A stretch of DNA of 64,000 nucleotides from Dyadobacter sp. MSC1_007 (GTDB lineage Bacteria; Bacteroidota; Bacteroidia; Cytophagales; Spirosomataceae): assembly GCF_023667495.1 (NCBI RefSeq), contig NZ_JAMOZL010000005.1, forward strand, positions 62,001 to 126,000, given 5' to 3'. The notes below the pieces were generated by a model. The model did no database searches. It had not been told where the DNA came from and saw only the letters and a list, made by a program, of their open reading frames with translations. This document shows, one piece after another, positions 1 through 9,204 of the stretch. The position numbers and the translations under genes were made by a program. Position 1 is the stretch's first letter. Each line of letters opens with the position of its first letter.

Positions 1-175
1 GGAAAGCTTTGGCATACCAATCTTTCCTTTTGGCGAGCAATACAATGCTCAACCCGCCGATGCCACCAGCCCACGCGGCGCCTTGCTCGTGTCCAAACTG
101 TCCGCGTATGGCCCAGGCGGTGCCCAGTGATATTCCTGCAACGAGCAGGGCGTAAAGTAGCTGTCTGTTATTCAT
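1..175 (-). CDS. Partial membrane protein, N-terminal part only
   Basis: The first 58 residues of a protein running off the left edge. It starts at the ATG complementary to 173-175. The beginning MNNRQLLYALLVAGISLG is hydrophobic and reads as a first membrane segment or signal anchor. It is followed by a Gly/Ala-rich stretch with a second hydrophobic segment (GGIGGLSIVLLA) and then a basic loop (KRKDWYAK). This pattern suggests a multi-pass inner-membrane protein. I do not recognise the family with certainty. It diverges from the aminotransferase gene at 330, sharing an intergenic region of about 155 bases. Confidence 0.6.
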   Translation of the reverse strand, partial: MNNRQLLYALLVAGISLGTAWAIRGQFGHEQGAAWAGGIGGLSIVLLAKRKDWYAKAF

Positions 176-329
176 GCAATTAAATGTCTAAGGGTTTGCT
201 GGATAAATACTGTGATGTCCCGTAAACAGACTATAATGCAGCCATCAGCTAACCGGCAATAGCCTGAAACGGAGCGGAAGTAGTATTTCAATCAAAAATC
301 AGTTAGACAAATCAGGCATATCAGTACAT

Positions 330-1547
330 ATGAGCACCCAACAACTCGCTATTCACGGAGGCAGCAGGACCATTGACAAAACCTTTCCCTGGCCGATCTA
401 TGACCAAAGGGAAATATCGATCGTCGAGGAAGTAGTCAGGAGCGGCAAATGGGGCAATCCTGATTGTGGAGAGGAAGTAGCGAAGTTTGAGCAGGAGTTT
501 GCGGCTTATTGTGGGAGCAAATATGCGATCACTTGTGTGAATGGTTCGGTTTCATTGCGGTTAGCGTTGATCGCCTGCGGAGTGAAGCCGGGCGATGAGG
601 TGATTGTGCCACCTTACACTTTCATCACGACCGCTTCGTCGGTGATCGAGTGCAACTGCGTGCCGGTGTTTGTGGATATTGACCCTGAAACTTACAATAT
701 CAGTCCCGCAGCCATCGAAGCCGCGATTACCCCGCGTACAAAAGCGATCATTCCGGTGCATTTTGGAGGCCTGGCCTGCGATATGGACGCGATCATGGAC
801 ATTGCCAAACGTCATAACCTGCGGGTGATTGAAGATTCGGCCCACGCACACGGAGCGGAATATAAAGGCAAAAAACTAGGCTCTATTGGCGACGTAGGCA
901 GTTTTAGTTTTCAGTCTTCCAAAAACCTCACTTCCGGAGAAGGCGGGATCGTTGTCACCGATGATGACGAGCTTTACGCTATGATGCGTTCACTTCGGAA
1001 TGTCGGCCGCATTGAAGGCGGACAATGGTATGAGCATTACAATCCGGGCTGCAACTACCGGATCACTCAAATGCAGGCAGTGTTGCTTTCAGCCCAACTA
1101 AAAAGACTGGAAGAACAAACCCGCCGCAGGAACGAAAACGGTTTGTATCTGAACAGCCTTCTCGAAAAAATTGACGGGATAGCACCATTGCAACGCACCG
1201 CCAACATCACCATGCATTGCTATCATATTTATATTTTCAAATACGACGCATCCCGTTTTGGGAACTTGCCAAAAGATGAATTCGCCGCAATGTTAGCAGC
1301 GGAAGGAGTCCCGAGCTTTAAAGGCTACCCGCAACCGCTGTACAAGCAGCCGCTTTTCCAAAACAAGAACTTCATGTGCTACGCCATACCGGACACTGTC
1401 GACTACACATCGGTCCATTGCCCGGTAGCCGAGCAAGCCTGCAACACCGACGCCGTTTGGATATTGCAACATGCCATGCTGGGCGAAAAGGAAGACATGG
1501 AGGCATTTGCTAAGGCAATTTTGAAAATTCAGGAGGCGTTGGCCTGA
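330..1547 (+). CDS. DegT/DnrJ/EryC1/StrS-family PLP aminotransferase
   Basis: A 405-residue fold-type I PLP enzyme of the sugar aminotransferase family. Members usually transfer an amino group from glutamate to a keto-sugar (often nucleotide-linked) or a keto-cyclitol. The family signature is complete: the PLP aspartate lies in VIEDSAHAHG (Asp169), and the Schiff-base lysine is Lys198 in SFSFQSSKNL, followed by TSGEGG. Length is normal for the family. No glycan or nucleotide-sugar genes lie nearby, so the substrate is unknown; the closest functional types are the GlmS/StsC-like cyclitol aminotransferases and perosamine synthase-like enzymes. It is convergent with the PIN-domain gene, whose stop is only 6 bases away. 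Confidence 0.9.
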   Translation: MSTQQLAIHGGSRTIDKTFPWPIYDQREISIVEEVVRSGKWGNPDCGEEVAKFEQEFAAYCGSKYAITCVNGSVSLRLALIACGVKPGDEVIVPPYTFITTASSVIECNCVPVFVDIDPETYNISPAAIEAAITPRTKAIIPVHFGGLACDMDAIMDIAKRHNLRVIEDSAHAHGAEYKGKKLGSIGDVGSFSFQSSKNLTSGEGGIVVTDDDELYAMMRSLRNVGRIEGGQWYEHYNPGCNYRITQMQAVLLSAQLKRLEEQTRRRNENGLYLNSLLEKIDGIAPLQRTANITMHCYHIYIFKYDASRFGNLPKDEFAAMLAAEGVPSFKGYPQPLYKQPLFQNKNFMCYAIPDTVDYTSVHCPVAEQACNTDAVWILQHAMLGEKEDMEAFAKAILKIQEALA

Positions 1548-1553
1548 TTGGAG

Positions 1554-2036
1554 TTATCCGATATTAAGAAGCCCAAACGTTTCGTGAAATGGGTTATTTA
1601 AGTCGATAAACTGAAATTTCGGGTTATCGACTTGCCTGAGAAGCTGATAAATCTTCATGCTTTCGCGATCAGAGGAAATGAAGTAGTCAACTCCCGTTTC
1701 GCAATCTGCCTGGGCAAAGAGCTTAGTGTCGTTTGGAATAATATTTCTCTCCTTGAATTTCAATGCGCTTTTTTGCGAGAATACAATTCTGGCAAATTCA
1801 CTTGTGCGTTTCGCATGATCAAGGTTAAAAGGAACCGTCTGAAGGTTTCTTAGCGGAAGGTCTTGTAGGTCTCCTCCTACACAATACTCCGCGACAGCAA
1901 TGGTGCTAATTACCAGCCGGTAATTATTTTCCATAAAATATTTGAAATAGCCTCTCGCATTCGCATGCAATGGATCGGTCTGATCGAGAAGGCGGATAAA
2001 AAAGCTGGTGTCGCAAAAAATACCCTTATGTTTCAT
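1554..2036 (-). CDS. PIN-domain protein, putative toxin-like ribonuclease
   Basis: A 160-residue protein with the layout of a PIN-domain RNase. An N-terminal strand ends in FCDTSFF (Asp9), an acidic residue follows in STIAVAEYC (Glu50), then Asp103 in NDTKLFAQA, and a C-terminal ISSDRE (Asp123). These acidic residues are the expected Mg2+ ligands of PIN nucleases, most of which are VapC-type toxins that cut tRNA or mRNA. It is the downstream gene of a two-gene unit: its start overlaps the end of the 260-residue gene at 2026-2808 by 11 bases, so translation is probably coupled. The partner is much larger than a normal VapB antitoxin. Toxin activity is inference. Confidence 0.8.
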   Translation of the reverse strand: MKHKGIFCDTSFFIRLLDQTDPLHANARGYFKYFMENNYRLVISTIAVAEYCVGGDLQDLPLRNLQTVPFNLDHAKRTSEFARIVFSQKSALKFKERNIIPNDTKLFAQADCETGVDYFISSDRESMKIYQLLRQVDNPKFQFIDLNNPFHETFGLLNIG

Positions 2037-2808
2037 GAGATCCTCTTATTTCCCTGACCCAATTGTCTTTATCCGAGATTTTTGACCAATTTTTGGTGGC
2101 ACGGTTAATGAGGTCGTTGAGGTATCTTTCATTGAAATCAGGCGTGTAGTCGACCAATTCGATGAATTTAAGGGAAGATGTGTCGATTTCCCCGGTATGC
2201 GCATGTTGCCTTCCGGCGGCTCTTATTCCAAAAGTCTTGTAAAGCAAATTATCGTTGTAGGCTTGCAAAAAGCTAATGGGAGTCTGTATGCGCAAGGAGC
2301 CGTAATCTTCTGTTAAAATGTGGATGTTGGCTTTGTCTTTGCCCCCTGCATTGGTAAGCTTACCATAGAAGTAAAACTCGCCTTCCACCCATACGGTTTC
2401 TGAACGATAGAAATGGGTCTGCTTGTCAATCTTTAAGACGTTCGAATGATCAACGGACGTCGAGATATTGAATACATAATCATGCCTGAGCGCGATATCC
2501 TGAATGCTTTCAAGAGCTTTCGCAGAGGGGAAGTCGAGAAAATCGATACTTCCGGACTCAGTAACCTGACCCATCACCGCATTGAATCCAATGATGAATT
2601 GAAGCGAGGTCCTGAAGAGGTGTCGTACAGACCCTTCCTTTATTTCGTAGCTGATAGTAGGTCTGTTCGTTCTATCTACCGGATACAACAAACTCTCGGC
2701 ACTTTCCAGCAACGCGATTACTTCGCGAATATCATAGTTTTCAGGGGACAAGTCGAAGTTGCCCTTTGACCCTGATATCTTGATTTCGAGAAATCCGATG
2801 CTTTCCAT
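2026..2808 (-). CDS. Unrecognised 260-residue partner of the PIN protein
   Basis: A soluble 260-residue protein with no signal peptide or membrane segment. I do not recognise its family. It looks like a mixed alpha/beta protein with many beta strands (for example the VWVEGEFYFYGKLTNAG stretch) and a charged C-terminus. It overlaps the PIN gene by 11 bases and is transcribed first, which is the usual order for an antitoxin gene. It lacks an obvious short DNA-binding N-terminus such as a ribbon-helix-helix or AbrB fold. It may neutralise or guide the PIN protein, but nothing in the sequence proves this. Confidence 0.7.
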   Translation of the reverse strand: MESIGFLEIKISGSKGNFDLSPENYDIREVIALLESAESLLYPVDRTNRPTISYEIKEGSVRHLFRTSLQFIIGFNAVMGQVTESGSIDFLDFPSAKALESIQDIALRHDYVFNISTSVDHSNVLKIDKQTHFYRSETVWVEGEFYFYGKLTNAGGKDKANIHILTEDYGSLRIQTPISFLQAYNDNLLYKTFGIRAAGRQHAHTGEIDTSSLKFIELVDYTPDFNERYLNDLINRATKNWSKISDKDNWVREIRGSHET

Positions 2809-2869
2809 ACATTAAATATAGCGAATTTATTAAACCAGGCCTTACCCGACCTTTTCAAAAGTCATACAG

Positions 2870-5800
2870 CTACTTGGCAACCGCTTTCAACCTTACACCT
2901 TCGCTATGCGCTGTAAATTCCGGTGCGTACATGCATTGGATTGTTGTGATGCCATTGCTGAAATCGCCTTCGTGCGTTACGAAAAGGAGATATTCGAATA
3001 CATAAGTTCCTTTTTGTAGTGCATTGAAGAAGAAGTTGGTACTGGCATCGCGGGTGCTTTCATAATAGCCGAGACCGCCCTGCCAGCGATAACCGCTTAG
3101 TACGTTCACAGGTTCGAGGGCCGATGCCCGCATGTCCTTCATGTGCACGTATTCCATATCACGGTCGACGCGTAATTCGATTCTGACTTTGATTTTATCC
3201 CCGATATGCACGGCATCGGCCTCGCCGATAGGCGTTAAAACCGGTCCTGTGTCGGTGTTTTTCTCTATAAACAGCTTCTTAACCAGTTTTAAAGGCGTTT
3301 CGGCAAATGTGATTTTATCCAGATCTTCAAAATACTGCCAGTAAACAGCGCCCCAGCTTGGCATTTCCTTACCACCCATGGAGGCGTCCACACTTACACG
3401 CACATTACCCATGTCCAGGGTGAGAGTTTGGGCTTGCATTGTTTTTTTGAAATAGCCAGTACCGCTTTCCGCTTGCTGGTCTGCCGGTTTTATTTCTGTT
3501 TTTCCAAGGCTAATTGTGACAGCGGGACTTTCGGCCAGCCAGTAATTACCCTGCATTAGCAATGCGTAACAAGCTTCCGCGGTAGCCTTCGTACTTTCCC
3601 AATTGTTGGTTTGCTTGTTTTTCAACAACCAGGTTTTGAGGTCGTTCACGGTACTGGCATCATTACTTATTTCCTGAAAAGCTTCGATTAATAATGCCTG
3701 GCGTTCGATAGGTGCCTCGTGCCACCACCAGCCGCGTTGATTGGATTTCCAGTACATACCCAGTTCTTCGTTTTGGATAGCGGTTTGCCGCAAGGATTCC
3801 AGGATCTGTTTCGCAGTTTTGGGATCATTGGCACGGTGGGCTATTAAGGCAACCAGTCCTTGAAGCATCTTCGACTGACTGACCCACGTCGCAAAAGCCC
3901 GTTCCCGATAATATTGATATGCCTTTTGAGAAGTCTGAGCGATGGGTTTTTCAGGATAAAAGCTTCGCATGTATAAGTAATGCAGTTCCAGTGGCCCTGG
4001 TGTATACTTGGCAAGATCGGATTTCCACTTGACGAGCTCCTTGTAATCTTCTTCAATGCGTTTGTCCAGATAAGGAATTGCTTTTGCAAGAATGGCCTCC
4101 AGCATGTTTTGTTGATCGGTAGGAAGCGCATTCATTTTTTTTAGATGACCGATGCCCGTGACGATGTATTGGGTCATATAGCGATCGTCGGGCCCGCCTT
4201 TGAACCAGACGAAGCCGCCGTTCGGGCTCTGCATTTCCTGTAATTTGCGAAGACTGGCATCCAGCTCGCGGCTCATTTTTACGAGATTGAACAACATTGC
4301 GATGTTCTGCTTTTGCTGCGCCTCCGTTTTGGCAGTCAATACCCATGGCGTTTCCGTAAGCAGCAGCGATTTCAATTCCTGATTTTTAGCCAGATTGCTT
4401 TGCAATGCAGTCGTATCGCTGTTTTTCCAGGTTTCGAACACCTTAGCGATCCGCGGCGAACTCCGGACAATGGACGCAGCTAATGCATTGGCATAATACC
4501 GGTTCCAGGTTTGTTCGGCGCATTCGTACGGATATTCCATCAGGTACGGCAACGCCTGGATCGCATACCAGGCTGGATTGCTGGTATATTCCACGGTAAG
4601 CGACTGATGTGCAAGAGTAGCCGATTTTTCCGAAGCCAATAACTTTTCGAACGTGAAATTTTTTTGGCCGTTTCCACGCATCGATAAGGGCATACTTTCC
4701 GTCACAAGCATGCGATTAGGTAGTACGGGCAGGATGTTTTCTTCACCGTCGGATAAGTTTCCGGCCTTTGCGATGGCCGTCCACGTAATCGTTTTGGTAA
4801 AGTTTTTGGGTATTCGAATCGCAAATACAATTGTTGCGCTCTGTTTTGCCTGAATATTGAACTGCTTTTCCGGTGTTGCATGGCCGAATGCTGCGTTTAG
4901 ATCTTCATTAGTCTCCGTGTCTTTCAATTGGAGCGTAACAGAACCTTTTAACTCGCGATCAGTAAGGTTTACGATTTTTACAGGAAAGCTGAGCTTGTCG
5001 CCTTCGCGGAGAAAACGGGGCGCATTCGGCTGAACCATTAAATCCTTTTGTGTTACGATCTCCTTAGAACTGTAACCTACGGCGAGGTCTTTGGTGTGGG
5101 CGAGTGCCTGAAACTTCCATTTCGTGAGCGCTTCGGGCATAGTGAAGGAGAATGTAATGTTGCCTTCGCTGTCTGTTAGAAGGTTTGGCAGGAAGAAGGC
5201 GGTTTCGTTGAAATTGGTGCGGATAGACAACTTTTCGGCAACTGATTCCTTGGTTACCGCATTACGTGATACACCATAACCCACCTTTACAACCTCAACA
5301 AGTTTCTGGTCACCTCCCACGGCGAATAGCTCGTCTTTCTCTTCCGCTTGCATTGGAGCGGCCTGCGGTACTGATTCTTTATCGTAAAGTACCTCCGGTG
5401 TTAGAACCCTTCGCATATCTCTCGATCGCCCGCCGCCCGCGGCGCTACTCGGTCTTGGGGGAAAATCATTCCAAGATACTTCTAGCAACTGATCATAGCT
5501 TTTACCAAATGACTTATAATTTCCAAAAGCCACATATTTAACGTCGCTATCGCCAAATCCAAAGTTTTTATCTTTGATCCAATGTTTCAATTCTCCTTGT
5601 GCGTGCCACCAATAAGGCTTTTGCCAGCGATGATACTGGAACTGGTCGAGCGATGCGTCGTACATGCTGGTCAGCATTTCAGTAGCAACCTTTTCCTTTT
5701 TATAACCACTGATCTTGACTTTCCATGTTTCCTTGCTACCTGGTAATGTCTTGTCCCTGAATGTTTCATATTCAATATGCAGGTCCTTGTTAGTCCAGGG

Positions 5801-8800
5801 GACGTTCACAGTTTCAGTATGTTCATGTACCCGATTGTGTTTGACGAACAGATAGGCTACCGAATAACCACCGCGATCTTGCTCAGTTGCATCGAAATCG
5901 ATTTTTCGGACTTCATTATTTAGAGTCAGGAATGAAAAGCCTTTGTCAGCCGATTTCCTGTTGGTATGGCTGATCAGAAAAGCATTGTCTGCGCTGGTTA
6001 CCAGGACTAATTTCCCTTTTTCACCCGGTTCAATGGTGTTGGACGATTGGGTGGATAGATATTCCGGGCGGATCAACTTTTGGCTTTTCGGATCAGTTAG
6101 TTCAATGTATTTGATGTCGGTAACTTCTTCACCAGCGGCATTGATCGTTTTGACAGCTACTTTGTAAAAACCCGGTTCGAACCGAAGTTCCTGGATTCCA
6201 ACAGGCGCGCCGTCTGCCAGGTTCGCTTGTTTGTGCATTGGAGTGCCCGATTCTTGCCATTTAGCAATTTCCGTTTCATCGTCGTATTCATCGTGTGGAA
6301 AACTGGTGATAAACTCGGCTTTTGTCATCACAAAAACGTCCGGACGCTGCCAATACCGATTTCTGATCAGTCTTTTTTCGGGAGTGAGCCGCGTTATTTG
6401 AATGCTGGCGCTGGTAGCTGCGAATACTCCCGCCAGGTTTTCCGTCCGGATGTTGAGCGATTTGAAGCTATCCACTTCTGTTTTTTCAGGCACTTGGAGG
6501 CGGAGAATGTAGGATTTGTCGCTTACAGATATTGTGGTTTCGGCACTCCTTGTTTCCCCATTTGAGTCGGTAATATCTGCATGAATGCTGTAATCGAAAA
6601 CCGGATCGAGCTTTTGGTCGGTTTTTAGATCGGGAATAGCAGCGAATGTCACTTTAAATTTGCCTGCTGCATCGGTGGTAGTCTCACCATGCGCAATTTC
6701 CATTGGGGGCGACGGATCCCACCAACGCCTTAGCATCCAGGTATAAATAATGCGTGGTGTGCGCACAACACGGTATTTGACGGTGGCGCCGTCTATTGCA
6801 TTGCCAGCATAAGCCGTAGCCGTTCCGATGGCTACGATGGTATCGTTGAGCTTGTAAGTAGCTTTAAGCGTGTCAAACTCCGCGGCGAACTTCGGCCTTT
6901 TATATTCCTCCACATGAAAATCAGCGCGATATTCCCCGGCTACTTTCAGTTGGAAATTGCCGGTAAGGCCATTTTCAGGCAGATTGAATGAACCGGATAA
7001 ACTGCCATACTCATTTACAAAATGCTTGTTACTCTGCACTTTCTCTCCATTCGCATTGTGAAGTTCAACCGTAATTTCTTTTTTCTGATCCTTTAATGTC
7101 GTCTTCCCTTTTCTTGCAATGCCTTTATAATACACAATCTGGCCCGGGCGGTACAAGCTGCGATCTGTGAAGAGATAAATGTGCTCTTTTGATTCTTCTT
7201 CTTCATTTTCTTCGACGTAATAAAAGGTGCCGTTCGGTTCCTGAACAAACAGCCGCTCATTTTGGAAGTTGATTTCGAGCAGTGTCTGGTTCTGCTGATA
7301 TATTTTACCAGCTGGCGGGCCTTTGAAGTAGCCATTACGGTCGGTCAAAAATGCCGGCCCCTTTTTCTTGATATATCTCCGGGTTGAGTAGTCATAGGTG
7401 CGGTTCCATAAGGCAACATTTGCGCCAGCGAGCGGCTTTCCGGAGTCCCGGTTAAGAATAAAAAAGTCCCCTTCTTTTTGAATAAAACTAATATTTGAAA
7501 CATAAAGCAGCCGCGCGCCTATCAGCGTTTTGCTATCTTTGAAATCAGCATTTGTGGCCGCCAGCAACACATATTCCCCTACTGGCAGACCATTCACCTT
7601 GATTTCGACGCTGTGCTGCTGATAATCTTTGATATCGGGCAATGCCTGCTCCCACGCACGTACCGGCTGAGAATTGGTGAGCAAATTCCATTTGGATTGA
7701 TGATCACTCTCTTCCAGGTTTTTCCGGATGTAATCGACAGCTTTGATCAGCCTAAGATAAAGTTTGCCGACATTCTTATATTTAACTAAAACCAGGAAAG
7801 GCTTTTCAGGCACATTTACGTGTTCAGCCGAGAAATGCAGGCTCGGCGCTTTGATCCGCTGAAGAAGGTTATGAGCATTAATCCCACCTTCTGTTTCCGG
7901 ATTTTCCCGGATCACTTTCTCACAGATTCCGACAGCTTTGACGTGTTCAAATTGGTATGCTGAATCCTTGTTTGTATTGTAATTGTCTCCCTGCTGATTA
8001 AACCACTGCGCTTTCAGAAACCAGGCCTGTGCCGCCGCCGGTGTTGATTGATACTGCTCAGCGACATGGTTAATGCTCATGAAATAAAGTGCATCCTTAT
8101 CCGGATGCACCGATTTTTGCTTTACATATTGAATGCGCTGCAGATCGACGTCGATCAGTGCGTCGGGAGTAGCGTCATTGAGGTGAAATGCGATTAGTTT
8201 TTGATAAAGCTTTAATGCATGAAGTTCCAGGGAGGCCGAATCCTTTGTTTCGAACTTGCGGTGGATAAAATCGGCGGCGGGGTCAAATGCCGACGCTGTA
8301 TTGATTTCAAATGCAAATGCAGGCTTTTTGATGTTGCGCTCATCAGTGGAAAAGTACTGCAATGCTTTGAAAGTCAACAGGTCATAAAGTGTTGGCCGTA
8401 GTTTGCGGGTGTTGCCTGCTGTAATAATGGCATCGTAAGGTTCGAGCCGTGTTTTCTTCAAAAGAACTTCATCACTGATCGATTCCTGGAACAATGCGCC
8501 TATTTTTTGATGGAAATCCTCGGTTCCCCACGTGGCAATGTCTGTTTTATCGAAGCCAGTCGTGGCAGCGCGATCGTAGAGTTGCCAGCGGACTGCCTGG
8601 TAATAGGAGTAGTATTTCGAAGCTATCAGACTTGCGAAAATAGCTTTCGCCGGTCCCGTGCTTTCGGCCATTTCCTTTTCGAGCTCGGCAATGGAAATTA
8701 CCGCATTGTCCTCCCGGTTTTCGTTTTGAAGCTGCACCATGTAAACAGCCGCCTTAATCACCTGTGCATCCTGCTTCTCTTTTTTAGCAACCTGATAGAT

Positions 8801-8971
8801 TTTCCTGACCTGCTCCAATGCGTCTTTCGAAAGTCCCTTACCGATCAGTTCATCGGCTTTTTTCCATTCGGTACCATAACTTTTGACCGGTCCTTGTCCG
8901 TAAGTGTGCATAGTTAACGATATGATAATGGTGATTAAAAGGCAGTAACCGAGGGTGTACGCTACTTTCAT
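2870..8971 (-). CDS. Bacterial alpha-2-macroglobulin family protein with intact thioester
   Basis: A very large exported protein of 2033 residues. A signal peptide (LLITIIISLTMHTYGQ) has no lipobox, so this is not the lipoprotein type known from E. coli YfhM. After an alpha-helical N-terminal region of about 350 residues come macroglobulin-type beta domains. The MG2 signature YLFTDRSLYRPGQ lies near residue 600, and the family block NETAFFLPNLLTDSEGN near residue 1252. A thioester motif CAEQ starts at Cys1484 (bases 4511-4522) inside the helical thioester domain. Family members are thought to trap foreign proteases in the periplasm or at the surface. Around residues 1220-1240 there is an EVVKVGYGVSR stretch resembling the plug-domain motif of SusC-type receptors. 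No penicillin-binding protein 1C gene, the usual partner in Proteobacteria, is adjacent. Confidence 0.9.
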   Translation of the reverse strand: MKVAYTLGYCLLITIIISLTMHTYGQGPVKSYGTEWKKADELIGKGLSKDALEQVRKIYQVAKKEKQDAQVIKAAVYMVQLQNENREDNAVISIAELEKEMAESTGPAKAIFASLIASKYYSYYQAVRWQLYDRAATTGFDKTDIATWGTEDFHQKIGALFQESISDEVLLKKTRLEPYDAIITAGNTRKLRPTLYDLLTFKALQYFSTDERNIKKPAFAFEINTASAFDPAADFIHRKFETKDSASLELHALKLYQKLIAFHLNDATPDALIDVDLQRIQYVKQKSVHPDKDALYFMSINHVAEQYQSTPAAAQAWFLKAQWFNQQGDNYNTNKDSAYQFEHVKAVGICEKVIRENPETEGGINAHNLLQRIKAPSLHFSAEHVNVPEKPFLVLVKYKNVGKLYLRLIKAVDYIRKNLEESDHQSKWNLLTNSQPVRAWEQALPDIKDYQQHSVEIKVNGLPVGEYVLLAATNADFKDSKTLIGARLLYVSNISFIQKEGDFFILNRDSGKPLAGANVALWNRTYDYSTRRYIKKKGPAFLTDRNGYFKGPPAGKIYQQNQTLLEINFQNERLFVQEPNGTFYYVEENEEEESKEHIYLFTDRSLYRPGQIVYYKGIARKGKTTLKDQKKEITVELHNANGEKVQSNKHFVNEYGSLSGSFNLPENGLTGNFQLKVAGEYRADFHVEEYKRPKFAAEFDTLKATYKLNDTIVAIGTATAYAGNAIDGATVKYRVVRTPRIIYTWMLRRWWDPSPPMEIAHGETTTDAAGKFKVTFAAIPDLKTDQKLDPVFDYSIHADITDSNGETRSAETTISVSDKSYILRLQVPEKTEVDSFKSLNIRTENLAGVFAATSASIQITRLTPEKRLIRNRYWQRPDVFVMTKAEFITSFPHDEYDDETEIAKWQESGTPMHKQANLADGAPVGIQELRFEPGFYKVAVKTINAAGEEVTDIKYIELTDPKSQKLIRPEYLSTQSSNTIEPGEKGKLVLVTSADNAFLISHTNRKSADKGFSFLTLNNEVRKIDFDATEQDRGGYSVAYLFVKHNRVHEHTETVNVPWTNKDLHIEYETFRDKTLPGSKETWKVKISGYKKEKVATEMLTSMYDASLDQFQYHRWQKPYWWHAQGELKHWIKDKNFGFGDSDVKYVAFGNYKSFGKSYDQLLEVSWNDFPPRPSSAAGGGRSRDMRRVLTPEVLYDKESVPQAAPMQAEEKDELFAVGGDQKLVEVVKVGYGVSRNAVTKESVAEKLSIRTNFNETAFFLPNLLTDSEGNITFSFTMPEALTKWKFQALAHTKDLAVGYSSKEIVTQKDLMVQPNAPRFLREGDKLSFPVKIVNLTDRELKGSVTLQLKDTETNEDLNAAFGHATPEKQFNIQAKQSATIVFAIRIPKNFTKTITWTAIAKAGNLSDGEENILPVLPNRMLVTESMPLSMRGNGQKNFTFEKLLASEKSATLAHQSLTVEYTSNPAWYAIQALPYLMEYPYECAEQTWNRYYANALAASIVRSSPRIAKVFETWKNSDTTALQSNLAKNQELKSLLLTETPWVLTAKTEAQQKQNIAMLFNLVKMSRELDASLRKLQEMQSPNGGFVWFKGGPDDRYMTQYIVTGIGHLKKMNALPTDQQNMLEAILAKAIPYLDKRIEEDYKELVKWKSDLAKYTPGPLELHYLYMRSFYPEKPIAQTSQKAYQYYRERAFATWVSQSKMLQGLVALIAHRANDPKTAKQILESLRQTAIQNEELGMYWKSNQRGWWWHEAPIERQALLIEAFQEISNDASTVNDLKTWLLKNKQTNNWESTKATAEACYALLMQGNYWLAESPAVTISLGKTEIKPADQQAESGTGYFKKTMQAQTLTLDMGNVRVSVDASMGGKEMPSWGAVYWQYFEDLDKITFAETPLKLVKKLFIEKNTDTGPVLTPIGEADAVHIGDKIKVRIELRVDRDMEYVHMKDMRASALEPVNVLSGYRWQGGLGYYESTRDASTNFFFNALQKGTYVFEYLLFVTHEGDFSNGITTIQCMYAPEFTAHSEGVRLKAVAK

Positions 8972-9204
8972 TGGTGGGAATGTTTGTGATGATGCGATAA
9001 AGATAACAAAAGGTCACACTCCCAAACGAGGCATTTAGCAGGCGGAAACTGTCATTCAGCAAACATCGTTGGAAAGGCTTATCGTATGAAGTATAAATAC
9101 TTTACATTGCCGCTTTTTACAATATGAAGTATCTTTAAATGAGCTTTTGAAAGAATATAATTAATTACAACTCTTCTTGAACGAATTTTATTTTAAGTAA
9201 GTCT
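8972..9204. promoter_or_regulatory. Divergent intergenic region between the macroglobulin and efflux genes
   Basis: Non-coding stretch of 233 bases holding the starts of both transcription units. On the plus strand TTG at 9107-9109 is followed after 20 bases by TATCTTTA at 9130-9137, one mismatch from the Bacteroidota -7 consensus TAnnTTTG, placed well for the adaptor gene at 9205. On the minus strand the same octamer TATCTTTA lies at 8998-9005, with TTTG (9023-9026) 17 bases upstream, placed for the macroglobulin gene. Both calls rest on consensus matching only. Confidence 0.4.
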
